Origin: Phycisphaerae bacterium | GTDB lineage: Bacteria; Planctomycetota; Phycisphaerae; UBA1845 | Assembly (NCBI GenBank): GCA_022072505.1 | Contig: JAJVHU010000025.1 | Location: forward strand, 1-64,000 | Direction of reading: 5' to 3' | Length of the DNA stretch: 64,000 bases | Shown: positions 46,588 through 55,775 of the stretch, piece after piece | How the letters are laid out: each line of letters starts with the position of its first letter | Position numbering within the stretch: the stretch's first letter is position 1 | The notes under the pieces: generated by a model | The model's input: the letters and a program-made list of their open reading frames with translations, nothing else | Databases searched by the model: none | Told to the model about the DNA's origin: nothing | Program-made: the position numbers and the translations under genes

Positions 46588-47988
46588 TCATGCGGATGCG
46601 CCCGACGCCGCGTGCCGGGGCAACGTCGCCACGATCCTGCCCCCCGTCCCCGCCGAGGGGGCGACGCCGACCTCCCCCCCGTGCAGACGCACGATCTGCC
46701 GCGCCATCGCCAGCCCCAGACCGTACCCGTCCGCCTTTGTCGTGAAATAAGGCTGAAAAACCGCTTCCCGCAGCGACTCCGGAATCCCCGGTCCCTCATC
46801 CGAGACCTCCAGCTCCCAACGCTGCGCCTCAGACCCCAGCCGCGCCGTCGCTCGCACGCACCCCCCCGAGCTGGACGCCTGAAGCGCGTTCGTCAGCAGG
46901 GCGACCAGCGCCTGCTCCATCTGCGCCGAGTCCATCACCACCCAGTCCAGCTCCGGCGCCACCCGCACCTCCAGCGTCGCCCCGCGCTTCCGCGCCATCG
47001 GCGAGAGCACCTCCGCCACGTTCCGCAGCCAAGGCTCCAGCGCCACCGGCCCTGGGTGGATCGTCCCGGGCGACGTCGCGTGATGCAGCTCGCGCAGCCA
47101 GCGCTCGAAGCGGTCGACCGTCCCGAGGATCCGCTGCTGAAGGTCGCGCGTCTGCGCGTCGTCCGCATGACGGTGGATCGTCTCTTCCGCCAGCCCCCGC
47201 AGCCCCTGAAGCGGATTGCGGATGTTGTGCGCCACCCGCATCAGCATCTCGGCGGCGCCCGCCAGGCGCTCCTGCTCGGCCAACCGCGCCTGCATCGCCG
47301 TGATCATCCCGCACATCTGGTTGATTTCGTCGGCAAGCCGCCCCAGCTCGTCACGCGAACGCACCACGATCCGCCCGTTGAAGTCTCCTCCGGCGATCCT
47401 TCGCGTCGCGTCCCGAAGTTCGAGGATCGGCCGCTGAATCCACCGGTGAACCAGCACCAGACCCGCCACGCACAACGCCGCCGCCGCCACGCCGTTGATG
47501 ACCAGCAGCGACACGACGCGCTGTTGCGTCCGCCCGGCCGCCGAAACCTGCTCCGCGCCCTCATCCCCCAGCCGTCGAAGCAGCGCCGCCAGCGCCCGAT
47601 CAAGGTCCGCCGACCGACCGGCCGCATCCGGTTCACCCCCCCCAGACCCCTCTGCGAAGATCGGCGACGCCGCACGCGCAACGTCCGACCACGCCGCGGT
47701 CAACGAACCCTCCTGCAACCGTGACGCCAGCCGCGCGCTGCGCTCCCTCCACGATCGCGCCAGCCCCTCCCTCGCGGCGGCGTCATCCGCTCCCCAACCC
47801 ACCCCCTCGTACGCCCGCGCCAACGTGCGCAACGTCTCGACCTCGTCGCGCAGCGCCACCGCCGCATGCGCACGCTCCAGCGCCGCGTCGAAATACACGA
47901 CGATGCACGCCAGCGCCACGACCAGCGTCACCGCGATCGCCGTGACGTACACCAGCGCCAAAAGGCCGAACTTGTGGCGCAGAAGCAT
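46588..47988 (-). CDS. Membrane sensor histidine kinase
   Basis: The 466-residue protein has an N-terminal transmembrane helix (GLLALVYVTAIAVTLVVALACIVV region), a periplasmic sensor of about 130 residues rich in helices, and a second helix (SLLVINGVAAAALCVAGLVLV). A HAMP domain follows. The phospho-acceptor His is in MRVAHNIRNPLQGL. The ATPase has N box ALVALLTNALQAS, G1 DEGPGIPESL and GYGLGLAMARQIV. It is the cognate kinase of the NtrC-type regulator directly downstream. The signal is unknown. Confidence 0.93.
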   Translation of the reverse strand: MLLRHKFGLLALVYVTAIAVTLVVALACIVVYFDAALERAHAAVALRDEVETLRTLARAYEGVGWGADDAAAREGLARSWRERSARLASRLQEGSLTAAWSDVARAASPIFAEGSGGGEPDAAGRSADLDRALAALLRRLGDEGAEQVSAAGRTQQRVVSLLVINGVAAAALCVAGLVLVHRWIQRPILELRDATRRIAGGDFNGRIVVRSRDELGRLADEINQMCGMITAMQARLAEQERLAGAAEMLMRVAHNIRNPLQGLRGLAEETIHRHADDAQTRDLQQRILGTVDRFERWLRELHHATSPGTIHPGPVALEPWLRNVAEVLSPMARKRGATLEVRVAPELDWVVMDSAQMEQALVALLTNALQASSSGGCVRATARLGSEAQRWELEVSDEGPGIPESLREAVFQPYFTTKADGYGLGLAMARQIVRLHGGEVGVAPSAGTGGRIVATLPRHAASGASA

Positions 47989-48038
47989 ATTCCACCGCCG
48001 GATCTGCGTTCCTCTCCGCCCGCCGACCGCCCCGCCTT

Positions 48039-48104
48039 ACCGAGCCGCGCCCGTCAGGAAGCGCTCTTCATCCCCGCCGATCCGAGACTCCCTGAAACGA
48101 CGGC
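48039..48104 (-). repeat. Palindromic dispersed element, copy E
   Basis: On the minus strand this copy has a weak GCCGTCGTTTCAGG end, then AAGAGCGCTTCCTGACGGGC (core at 48056-48068) and GCGGCTCGGTA. It lies right after the stop codon of the pseudopilin gene and upstream of the kinase. Confidence 0.72.
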
Positions 48105-48851
48105 TTACTCCGCCGGCGGCTGATACGACCAGTCCCAACCCGCCTCTCGCTCCGCAGCCCGCGACGACAGCACATATCCGCCGACGAACGCGCTCGTCAG
48201 CTTCCCCCCGTGGCGCATCGACGGGAACCAGAACTGCCCGCTCCCGTAGCGCCCCGCGTCTCCCGCGGGCGGCGCCGAGTAATACGGCACAACCGTCTTC
48301 TTCACCGCTTCCGCGCCGTCCGCGTCGAACGCCAGCGGAACCGCCGGATGCTCAAGAATCCGCGCCCCGAGCAGCGCCTCCTGAAGAACCCAGCGACCCT
48401 CGATCTGAACACTGATCCGGTCCAGCCGGGCGTTGAACGCCACGCTGACGTGCTCCGCAGGCGCGACCGCGTAATCCCGACACGGCAGGTTCGCGACGCG
48501 ACGCAGATCGACCGGCCCCTCGGGGCACATCAGGGGCTGCAACTGCGGATTGATCGGCGCCGAATTCAGATTCGGAAGATCCCAGAACGCATTGATCCGG
48601 TAGATCTTCTCCTGAAACGTCTCCAACCGAAACCGCGCGCCAAGACCGACGGTTTTCTCGCCGTTCAGACCCGACTCCGGCGCCTCCGCGAACAACGTGA
48701 ACTCCACCGCCACGTTGCGAAGGTTGTTCTGACACACGAACTGTCGTGCCGAGCGCCGCGCACGCCCCACCGCCGTCAGCAGGATCGACAGCAGCACCGC
48801 GATGATGCTCATCACCACCAGCAACTCGACCAGGGAGAACCCTCGCCACAT
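48105..48851 (-). CDS. Type II/IV pseudopilin-like protein (DUF1559-like)
   Basis: The protein has 248 residues from the ATG at 48851, although a start at 48923 remains possible. The prepilin peptidase motif RGFSLVELLVVMSIIAVL gives cleavage after Gly and a hydrophobic helix for pilus assembly. A beta-rich globular part follows. FPSMRHGGKLTSAFVGGYVL near the end recalls the H/G/DG motif of DUF1559 proteins common in Planctomycetota. It is inserted in a secretion or pilus pseudopilus or is a substrate. No other pilus genes are nearby. Confidence 0.82.
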   Translation of the reverse strand: MWRGFSLVELLVVMSIIAVLLSILLTAVGRARRSARQFVCQNNLRNVAVEFTLFAEAPESGLNGEKTVGLGARFRLETFQEKIYRINAFWDLPNLNSAPINPQLQPLMCPEGPVDLRRVANLPCRDYAVAPAEHVSVAFNARLDRISVQIEGRWVLQEALLGARILEHPAVPLAFDADGAEAVKKTVVPYYSAPPAGDAGRYGSGQFWFPSMRHGGKLTSAFVGGYVLSSRAAEREAGWDWSYQPPAE

Positions 48852-49001
48852 CCGCCTCTTACTGTCACGACTCGCCGACAACGCCGCGCTCCGCCCGCCA
48901 ACCTCGTTTGCTTGACGTTGCATGTTGCATATTGTATCGACACGGGACGCTGATCAGGACGATCCGTCAGCGCAAAATCCCGCAGAGCTTCGCCTCGGCC
49001 T

Positions 49002-50093
49002 TTACTTGACGCCGTTCACGGCGGATCCGGACGCCCTGGCCGGCGTTCTCGATGCCGATTTCACCCGGTCCGCCAGTTCGCACGCCAGCGCCAGCGCCGC
49101 CGACAGGCTCCCCGGATGCGCGACGTTCTTCCCCGCAATGTCGAACGCCGTCCCGTGATCCACGCTCGTCCGCAGGATCGGCACGCCCAGCGTCACATTG
49201 ACCGCCGAATGAAACGCCAGCAGCTTCACCGGGATCAACGCCTGATCGTGATACATCGCCACGATCCCGTGAAACCGCCGCCGACGCTCCTCCACGAACA
49301 AGGTGTCCGGCGGGAAAGGCCCTTCCACGCGACACCCCGCCGCTTTCGCCATCGTCATCGCCGGTTCGATCACGCGCAGCTCCTCGTCGCCGAAGCGACC
49401 GCCCTCTCCGGCGTGCGGATTCAACCCCGCCACCGCGATCCGCGCGTCGGCGATCCCCCACCAGTGCTTCAACGCCTGCGCCAGGTGTTCGATCGCCCGG
49501 AAAACGCATCCGATGTTGAGCACGCCCGGAACCTCCGCGATCCCGATGTGGACCGTCGCCAACGCCACGCGAAGATCCCCGGCCGCGAACATCATCGTCG
49601 GGTGCTCCACCCCGAAGGCGTCCCCGATCTTCTCCGTGTGCCCCGGCCGCCGATATCCCGCGAGTTGCCAGCTCGTCTTATGAATCGGTCCGGTCACGAT
49701 CGCGTCCACCCGGCCCGCCCGCGCCGCCTCGATCGCCTCGTCCACAAAACGCAGCGACGCATGACCGCCTTCCGCCGTCGGGCGCCGCAGCGTCGGGTCG
49801 AAAAGCGTGTACTCGTCGAAATCCGCGACGACGACGCCGCTCTCGATCGTCGAAACCTGCTCGTGCGGCAGCCGGAACCAGAACGGATTGATCTCCGCGC
49901 GATCCGCGGCGTACGACAGGATTTCGTCCAACCCGTAGATGATGAAACGACCCAGCGCCCGCACCGCCGGGTCCGCCAGCGCTTTCACGATCACCTCCGC
50001 GCCGATCCCGCACGGATCGCCCATCGTCACGCCGATCACCGGCTTGCGCTCCGCACCGCCTCCTCGAGGATCGACTGCCGCCGCCGGTCTCAT
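49002..50093 (-). CDS. pdxA: 4-hydroxythreonine-4-phosphate dehydrogenase
   Basis: The 363-residue protein has the family start PVIGVTMGDPCGIGAEVIVKAL. TGPIHKTSWQLAGYRRPGHT and GIVAMYHDQALIPVKLL hold the metal-binding His residues. NVTLGVPILRTSVDHGTAFDIAG is the C-terminal family signature. The enzyme oxidises 4-phosphohydroxy-L-threonine in pyridoxal phosphate synthesis. Its ATG overlaps the ribE stop codon (ATGA), so the two vitamin genes are coupled. A C-terminal Ala-rich extension is of no known role. Confidence 0.95.
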   Translation of the reverse strand: MRPAAAVDPRGGGAERKPVIGVTMGDPCGIGAEVIVKALADPAVRALGRFIIYGLDEILSYAADRAEINPFWFRLPHEQVSTIESGVVVADFDEYTLFDPTLRRPTAEGGHASLRFVDEAIEAARAGRVDAIVTGPIHKTSWQLAGYRRPGHTEKIGDAFGVEHPTMMFAAGDLRVALATVHIGIAEVPGVLNIGCVFRAIEHLAQALKHWWGIADARIAVAGLNPHAGEGGRFGDEELRVIEPAMTMAKAAGCRVEGPFPPDTLFVEERRRRFHGIVAMYHDQALIPVKLLAFHSAVNVTLGVPILRTSVDHGTAFDIAGKNVAHPGSLSAALALACELADRVKSASRTPARASGSAVNGVK

Positions 50094-50791
50094 TGTACGA
50101 ATCCCGCGCGTTCGAGAAGCTCCTGCGTCACGTTTGAGCCCGCGCCGCGGTTCGCGGCCGGGGCCCCTTCCCCGAGTCCCGTCGCGCCGGAAGGCGCGCC
50201 TCCGCCGGACAACCGGTGAAACAGCGCCCGGATCAGAATGTCGCTCTCGACGTTCACCCGGTCCCCGACGCGGCGATCGCCGAGCGTCGTCACCTGCAAC
50301 GTCGTGGGAATCAGCGCGACGGTGAACGTGTCTCCCGCGGCTTCCGCGATCGTCAGCGACACGCCGTCCACCGCGACCGACCCCTTCGGAATCATGTACG
50401 CCATCAAGCCCCGCTCCGGCGTGAACCGCAGCACATGTTCATCCGTCCGGCGGATCACCTCCGCCACCGTCGCGGTCCCGTCCACGTGACCCTGCACGAA
50501 ATGTCCGTCCAGCCGGTCGCCGACCCGCAACGACCGCTCAAGGTTCACCCACGCCCCCACGCGCAGGTCGCCCAGCGTCGTCCGCCGCAGCGTCTCCGGC
50601 ACCACGTCAAACTCAATATGTTCGCCGTCGATCCCCGCCACCGTCAGGCACACCCCGCTGACCGCCAGGCTCGCCCCCGGCTCCGTCCCCGACGCCGCCC
50701 GCGCCGCCTGAACGCGCAGCCGAACCCCCCCGCCGCCTCCCGTGCGCAGCCCCGTCACGCAACCCTTGCACTCGACGATCCCACTGAACAT
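50090..50791 (-). CDS. ribE: Riboflavin synthase, alpha chain
   Basis: The protein has 233 residues from the ATG at 50791. MFSGIVECKG is the family start. The two lumazine-binding repeats are visible: GASLAVSGVCLTVA with LERSLRVGDRLDGHFVQGHVDGT, then GSVAVDGVSLTIAE with NVESDILIRALF. The enzyme converts two molecules of 6,7-dimethyl-8-ribityllumazine to riboflavin. A long open frame upstream is rejected because it crosses a dispersed repeat. The last 40 residues are an extra Gly/Ala-rich extension. Confidence 0.95.
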   Translation of the reverse strand: MFSGIVECKGCVTGLRTGGGGGVRLRVQAARAASGTEPGASLAVSGVCLTVAGIDGEHIEFDVVPETLRRTTLGDLRVGAWVNLERSLRVGDRLDGHFVQGHVDGTATVAEVIRRTDEHVLRFTPERGLMAYMIPKGSVAVDGVSLTIAEAAGDTFTVALIPTTLQVTTLGDRRVGDRVNVESDILIRALFHRLSGGGAPSGATGLGEGAPAANRGAGSNVTQELLERAGFVQ

Positions 50792-51006
50792 CCGAAAACC
50801 TCGATCCGTCCCGTCGCCGGACATCTTCCCCGCTCGACCGCTTCCGCGAAAGCGGCGCTCCAGCTTGAACCGGCGCATCCGATGACGCCGAATCTGATCC
50901 GAACGATCCGAAGCATCCCGGATGATGCCTTGCTTGTCGAAGGAGCTGCGCGGGATGGATTCGTCATGAACCTCCACCTGACTCCGGTTGCCGGGCGTTG
51001 ATTTTA

Positions 51007-51085
51007 GACGCTGTTGCAAAACCGAGCCGCGCCTGCAAGGAAGCGTTCTTTTTCCCGTCTGCACCGGCGGTTTTGCAACGGCGTC
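51007..51085 (-). repeat. Palindromic dispersed element, best-preserved copy F
   Basis: The ends GACGCTGTTGCAAAACCG and CGGTTTTGCAACGGCGTC are inverted repeats with one mismatch in 18. The core AGGAAGCGTTCTT lies at 51038-51050. At 79 bp it is the cleanest copy and best defines the unit. Confidence 0.9.
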
Positions 51086-51094
51086 CAGGTAAGA

Positions 51095-51128
51095 CCGCTT
51101 ACCCGAACCGCGTGGCTTCAGTCCTCGC
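51095..51128 (-). repeat. GGGCTGAAGCC-type dispersed repeat, inverted copy
   Basis: On the minus strand it reads GCGAGGACTGAAGCCACGCG, then GTTCGGGTAAGCGGT. It matches the copy at 10173-10200, including the TAAGCGGT extension, in opposite orientation. This shows the repeat is dispersed and not limited to the phage-cassette borders. Confidence 0.75.
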
Positions 51129-51303
51129 AAGCGCGTCGCGCAGAGCGGACCTCGCGGCTCGGCGCAGGTCATCCTTCCGCGTTTCAACCTGGAAACGAAG
51201 GTCGCAGGCCGAGAGTCCCCGGCGTTTCAGGATCTCCGGGCGGAGCGGGAGGAAGGCGTCCGTCTTCCGGACGGCAACTTGCGCCGCGTCACGACAGTTT
51301 CTT

Positions 51304-51366
51304 GACGCTGTTTCAAAACCCTCGGAAAACCGCGAAAGAGGAACGCTTCCTGACGGGCGCGGCCTG
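51304..51366 (+). repeat. Palindromic dispersed element, copy G
   Basis: The left end GACGCTGTTTCAAAACCC is followed by the core AGGAACGCTTCCT at 51339-51351 and GACGGGCGCGGCC. The right terminal repeat is lost. It lies about 105 bp upstream of the CBS-like gene. Confidence 0.78.
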
Positions 51367-51472
51367 ACCTCCTCAAAACGGCCTTCGGCGCTACCCCTTG
51401 AAGGGGTCTGGTTGTATCATTCGCGGCGTCGAACGAGACGTCCCCTCAGGATAGCGAAGGCCGGGTTGGCGC

Positions 51473-52858
51473 ATGACGCAAAAACGATTCAATAACGTCC
51501 TCGAAGCCGTCGGAAATACGCCGCTGATCCGCCTGCAACGCGTCGCAAAAGGCGTGCTCGCGCCGATCTGGGCCAAGGTCGAGTACATGAACCCGGGCGC
51601 GAGCGTCAAGGATCGCGTCGCCGTCGCGATGATCGAAGACGCCGAGAAACGCGGCCTGCTCAAGCCCGGCGGCACGATCATCGAAGCCACCTCCGGCAAC
51701 ACCGGCGTCGGGCTGGCGATGGCCGCCGCCGTCAAGGGCTACCGCTGCATCTTCATCATGCCCGACAAGATGAGCGGCGAGAAGATCAGCCTCCTGAAAG
51801 CCTACGGCGCGGAGGTCGTCATCACGCCGACCGCCGCGGAAACGAACTCGGCGGAAGGCTACGGCGGCGTGGCGGCGCGGTTGCTCAACGAGATTCCCAA
51901 CGCCTGGCAGCCCAACCAGTTCGCCAACCTGGTCAACCCGGAGTTCCACTACAAATCCACCGGGCCGGAAATCTGGGAGCAGACCGAGGGCAGGATCACG
52001 CATTTCGTCGGCGGCATCGGAACCGGCGGAACCATCTCCGGCGTCGGCAAGTTCCTCAAGGAAAAGAACCCGAAGATCAAGATCGTCGCCGCCGACCCGG
52101 AAGGCTCGATCCTCTCCGGCGACAAGCCGAAACCCTGGGCCGTCGAAGGCATCGGTGAGGACTTCGTCCCGCAGACGTTCAACTCGCAGGTCGTGGACGA
52201 CTGGGTCCGCGTCGGCGACCGCGACTCCTTCCTCGTCGCCCGCGACATGGCGCGTCTCGAAGGGCTTCTCGTCGGCGGTTCCAGCGGCACGGCCGTCGCC
52301 GCGGCGCTGAAGTACGCCCAGCGCCTGACGAAGGATGATTTCGTCGTGGCGCTCTGCCCGGACACCGGACGCAACTACCTCTCGAAGCTCTTCTCCGATG
52401 AGTGGATGATCGAGCACGGGTTTCTCGCCCGCACCTCCGCGACCTACACCGCCGCGGACCTGCTCGAGTCGCGCGGCGAATTCGATCTCGTGTCGGTCTC
52501 GCCGGACGACGCCGTCCAGACCGCGATCGACAAACTGAGGCAGAACGGCTTCTCCCAGCTTCCGGTCATCGAAGGCGGCAAGCTCATCGGCGGCATTCGC
52601 GAGATCACCGCCGCCCGCCTTCTCCACGACCGCCGCGACCCGCGCACCGTCCCCGTCCGCGACGTCATGGCCCGACCCTTCCCCCAGGTGGACGAAAAAA
52701 CCGACCTCGACGAGGTCTACCGCCTGCTGATGGCCGGAAACACCGGCGTCGTCATCCTCCGCAACGGCGTCATCCGCGGCCTGGTGACGAGAATCGACCT
52801 GGTGGATTTCTGGGATCAGCAAAGACCGGAGGGGGTGGCGGCGGGTTCAGCGCGGTGA
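51473..52858 (+). CDS. Cystathionine beta-synthase-like PLP enzyme with CBS domains
   Basis: In this 461-residue protein, residues 1 to about 330 are a type II PLP domain. NPGASVKDR carries the PLP-binding Lys46, TSGNTGVGLA the substrate loop, and GGIGTGGTISGVG the phosphate-binding loop. The last 125 residues hold two CBS domains (VRDVMARPFPQVDEKTDLDEVYRLL is in the second). The pairing is typical of cystathionine beta-synthases, which join serine and homocysteine; a cysteine synthase role is possible. The CBS pair probably senses an adenosyl ligand such as AdoMet. It is the start of a short plus-strand segment with moaB. Confidence 0.93.
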   Translation: MTQKRFNNVLEAVGNTPLIRLQRVAKGVLAPIWAKVEYMNPGASVKDRVAVAMIEDAEKRGLLKPGGTIIEATSGNTGVGLAMAAAVKGYRCIFIMPDKMSGEKISLLKAYGAEVVITPTAAETNSAEGYGGVAARLLNEIPNAWQPNQFANLVNPEFHYKSTGPEIWEQTEGRITHFVGGIGTGGTISGVGKFLKEKNPKIKIVAADPEGSILSGDKPKPWAVEGIGEDFVPQTFNSQVVDDWVRVGDRDSFLVARDMARLEGLLVGGSSGTAVAAALKYAQRLTKDDFVVALCPDTGRNYLSKLFSDEWMIEHGFLARTSATYTAADLLESRGEFDLVSVSPDDAVQTAIDKLRQNGFSQLPVIEGGKLIGGIREITAARLLHDRRDPRTVPVRDVMARPFPQVDEKTDLDEVYRLLMAGNTGVVILRNGVIRGLVTRIDLVDFWDQQRPEGVAAGSAR

Positions 52859-52972
52859 TGCGACAGCGTGCGGGAGTCGTTCGCCCGCGGCTACGCGGTA
52901 GCGGACACCGGGGGATCCGCCGCCGGATCGTTCGTCGCTTCGCGGCGAGATTCTCGCGGATGAGGCGTATTC

Positions 52973-53473
52973 ATGTTGCCGTCCCAACACCAGCATCAGA
53001 CCGTCGCCGTCTCCGCCGCTGTTCTGACCGTCAGCGACACGCGCACGCCCGAGACGGATTCGAGCGGCCGGCGGATCCGGGAACTGCTCGAAAACGCCGG
53101 GCACCGCGTGTTCGACTACGCCGTCGCTCCCGACGAGGCGGCGCGGATTGCCGCGCAGGTCGAACGCTGGTTCGGCGATGCGGCTTGTCAGGCGGTGATC
53201 GTCACCGGGGGGACGGGCTTGGCCCCGCGCGACGTAAGCTGCGACGCGATCGGGCCTCTGCTGGAGCGCCGCATCGACGGGTTCGGCGAACTCTTTCGCT
53301 CGCTCAGTTACGCGGAGATCGGACCGGCGGCGATGTTGTCGGGCGCGCTGGCCGGGGTGCGCAACAGGAAAGCCGTGTTCGTCCTGCCGGGTTCTTCAGG
53401 GGCGGTGCGCCTGGCGATGGAGAAGCTCATCCTGCCGACGCTGGGACACCTGACGTGGCTGTTGAATTCGTAA
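52973..53473 (+). CDS. moaB: MoaB-family molybdenum cofactor protein
   Basis: The 166-residue protein shows the MoaB/MogA fold: AVLTVSDTRTPETDSSG with the Ser/Asp-containing first loop, ENAGHRVFDYAVAPDE, VIVTGGTGLAPRDVSCDAI (the conserved GGTG loop) and FVLPGSSGAVRLAMEKLILP. MoaB proteins bind or adenylylate molybdopterin. No other molybdenum cofactor genes are in the window. It lies 114 bp after the CBS-like gene on the same strand. Confidence 0.93.
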   Translation: MLPSQHQHQTVAVSAAVLTVSDTRTPETDSSGRRIRELLENAGHRVFDYAVAPDEAARIAAQVERWFGDAACQAVIVTGGTGLAPRDVSCDAIGPLLERRIDGFGELFRSLSYAEIGPAAMLSGALAGVRNRKAVFVLPGSSGAVRLAMEKLILPTLGHLTWLLNS

Positions 53474-53493
53474 CACCTTGAAGAGGGTCGCCG

Positions 53494-53556
53494 CTCGCCC
53501 GATCCGTGCAGACTCTCGCCCGATCCGCGAAGACCCTCGTGCGAGCCGCGAACACT
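53494..53556 (+). repeat. Three-unit 21-bp tandem repeat, degenerating rightward
   Basis: Units at 53494-53514, 53515-53535 and 53536-53556 all follow CTCGCCCGATCCGCGAAGACC with increasing change. Looser CTCGCCCGG-type remnants continue to about 53630. It fills the gap between convergent moaB and the metalloprotease gene. Confidence 0.75.
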
Positions 53557-53612
53557 CACACATTGAACCGCCGGCTCGATCCACAAAGGCTCTCGCCCGG
53601 CGCCCGGCGCGA

Positions 53613-54458
53613 TCAGCGAAGACACTCGCGCCGCGCGGCCAGCGTGTCTTCGATGACGCACACGTCGCACTGCGTCTCGCGGACGCCGAGTGCGTCGGTC
53701 GTGACCGGCCGCGCCTCCTGGGAATACGCCTGAAGCGTCGTCATCGCCGCCAGCGAGACCTTCGTCGCGCTTGAACCGCCTCGCGCCATCAGCAGCGTCG
53801 GCTGACCCGGAACGTCCACATGAACCAGCCCCAGGGTGTGCCCGACTTCGTGCAGGATCGAATTGGACAGCGCCGCCGCCAGTTTCTCGATCCGCTCCTT
53901 CCGCGAGTACCGCATCAGCACGCCCGCAAGCCCGTTGTCCACGTACGCGTTGGAGAAGACGACGGCTTCGGCCGGGCCGTCCGACGGAAGCCCGAGCGCG
54001 CTCGTGCTGCCCTGACATCCGCAATGCTCCGGCGCGCCCGGAAGATCCGTGATGACGACACGGGCGATGATCTCCGGCGCTTCCGCGATTTCGGATCCCT
54101 CCGGCGCCTCCTCCCCGACGACGCGAAGCCCGAATTCAGAAAGACGCTGGCCCGCGAGCGCATGAACCGCGGCGATCACATCCTCCCGATCGTCCGGCTG
54201 AAGATCGAACGCGCGGATGTCGAACGACGGAAGCAGGGTTCCCGCGTGGAACCCGGCGTCGGGCAGGTCGCGCAGCAGGATCGCGGACTCGGTCACGATC
54301 TGAACCGCGAGATCCCGAGCGGGGTCGCATGTTTCATCCGGACCGCCGAGGTCCGCAAACGCCGGCGAGGCGTCCGCGTCGGCGTCCGTCATCGGGATCA
54401 GGACCGCATTCCCGCAACCGGAAAGGACCATCAGACCTAGCAGAGGCAGGTGCCGCAT
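53613..54458 (-). CDS. Lipoprotein metalloprotease (metzincin type)
   Basis: The protein has 281 residues from the ATG at 54458. A lipoprotein signal ends at VLSGC, so the mature protein is lipid-anchored. The zinc-binding HEVGHTLGLVH near residue 230 is the long HExxHxxGxxH motif of metzincins. A downstream LLMARGG could be the Met-turn. The region before it is an alpha/beta domain. It probably cuts proteins in the periplasm or on the surface. The C-terminal residues include CDVC and CLR, which may form a disulfide. Confidence 0.82.
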   Translation of the reverse strand: MRHLPLLGLMVLSGCGNAVLIPMTDADADASPAFADLGGPDETCDPARDLAVQIVTESAILLRDLPDAGFHAGTLLPSFDIRAFDLQPDDREDVIAAVHALAGQRLSEFGLRVVGEEAPEGSEIAEAPEIIARVVITDLPGAPEHCGCQGSTSALGLPSDGPAEAVVFSNAYVDNGLAGVLMRYSRKERIEKLAAALSNSILHEVGHTLGLVHVDVPGQPTLLMARGGSSATKVSLAAMTTLQAYSQEARPVTTDALGVRETQCDVCVIEDTLAARRECLR

Positions 54459-54635
54459 CTTCTTTTCCCTCCGGCGGATCGTAGTCCGGCGGCGGCGCGG
54501 CTTCCATCGGTGACGCGCGAATTCGGCGCGGGTCCGCAAATGTGCGCGGTGCATCAGGGCGGAGCGGGACTCGACGGGCCAATGCGGACGGTCGCGGGGT
54601 TCCGCGACGAGGGAGAGTTCCCGGACGACGGGCGG

Positions 54636-55775
54636 TCACGACTCCTGGGCGGCGGCGGCGGGAACCGCCGAGGGCGACCCTCCACGCGACGCCGCCAGCG
54701 CGGGCATGACCGTCGCGCGATCCGCCGGACGAACGCGGACCGTCGGCGATGCGGTCGCACATTTCCACGCCAGGTGCTCGTCCAGAAAATCAAGCACGCG
54801 CCGCTGGTACTCGCGCGGTTCGGTGAGGATGCTCTGGTTGTGCCGGGCGTCGGGGACGATCCAGAGTTGCTTCGGGCCCAGCGCCCGGTCATACAGAAGC
54901 TGCGACTGCGAGGTGGGGATGTAACTGTCGCGCCCGCCGTGAATCAGCAGAACCGGACGCCGACCGAGCCGGCGCATCGCCTTGCGAACCGACGGGAACT
55001 CGCACCCGAACCGGCGGCGGAACTCGCGGAAGAGCAGCCAGCGCAGGAACCGCCAGAACGTCGGAGGGTGGTTCTCCGCGACGACGCGAATCCGGGCGAA
55101 GATCGTGGCGAAGCGCTTCATCAGGTACTCGAGCGTCGTGTCGCTGGAAAAGGCGCTGTCCGCGATGATCGCCTCAATCTCCGGGGCCTTGACCGACGCG
55201 AGGATCGCCGCGCCGGCCCCGCGCGACACTCCGAAAAGCGCCAGCACCCGCGGAAGCCCCCTCGCCTCCAGATTGTCGCACATGCACCGGATCGCTCCGG
55301 TCATGTCCGCCAGCTCACGGTCGCTCGCCCACTGCCGCGGTTTGTACCCCGCTTCCGGCTCGGACAGGCCGTGCCCCCGGAAGTCAAACGTGAAGAGGTC
55401 ATACCCGGCATCCTGAAGGAAGCGGCAGTAACGCAGGCAACTGCGGTGATCGCTGTCGAACTCGTGCGCGAAAATGATCAGACCGCGCCGGGGACGGTCG
55501 GGGTTGCCGCGAAGCAGAAATCCGTGGAGCGCATGACCGTCCGCAGCAAAAAACTCGATCGGTTCACCGACGATCCCGTTAGCGCCGCGCGAATCCGCCC
55601 CCGGGTCCGGCGCCTGCTCGTCGATCAGGTTGATCATGATCCCGACGTACTTGCGCAGCACGAGCGCCGGATACACGCCCAGCACAAGAACGGCGCAGAC
55701 CGCCGCCAACCCCCACCAGGCGTAGACCGGAAGCGCCCACGGTGACACCGCACTCAGCATCGCCGCTTCAGACAT
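54636..55775 (-). CDS. Membrane-anchored alpha/beta hydrolase
   Basis: The 379-residue protein has an N-terminal transmembrane helix (LPVYAWWGLAAVCAVLVLGV), then an alpha/beta hydrolase domain. The nucleophile elbow is LFGVSRGAG, with Ser in GVSRG. The acid is in IHGGRDSYIP and the catalytic His in VPDARHNQS. TFDFRGHGLSEPE is the oxyanion-side loop. It looks like a BAAT/dienelactone-type or serine esterase. The C-terminal tail is Ala/Pro-rich. The substrate is unknown. Confidence 0.85.
   Translation of the reverse strand: MSEAAMLSAVSPWALPVYAWWGLAAVCAVLVLGVYPALVLRKYVGIMINLIDEQAPDPGADSRGANGIVGEPIEFFAADGHALHGFLLRGNPDRPRRGLIIFAHEFDSDHRSCLRYCRFLQDAGYDLFTFDFRGHGLSEPEAGYKPRQWASDRELADMTGAIRCMCDNLEARGLPRVLALFGVSRGAGAAILASVKAPEIEAIIADSAFSSDTTLEYLMKRFATIFARIRVVAENHPPTFWRFLRWLLFREFRRRFGCEFPSVRKAMRRLGRRPVLLIHGGRDSYIPTSQSQLLYDRALGPKQLWIVPDARHNQSILTEPREYQRRVLDFLDEHLAWKCATASPTVRVRPADRATVMPALAASRGGSPSAVPAAAAQES

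Larger units (their letters stand above)
50792..51472. other. Divergent intergenic region packed with dispersed repeats
   Basis: This 681-bp region between ribE and the CBS-like gene holds element copies F and G and a GGGCTGAAGCC-type repeat. I see no FMN riboswitch sequence upstream of ribE. No gene is supported. Confidence 0.6.

Noticed and set aside
50792-51187. Extended open frame upstream of ribE
   Set aside because: The family start MFSGIVE is at 50791, and the extension crosses palindromic element F.
50792-51300. FMN riboswitch upstream of ribE
   Set aside because: No conserved AGGGATAT or GATGAACC-type elements are visible; the region is filled by repeats.
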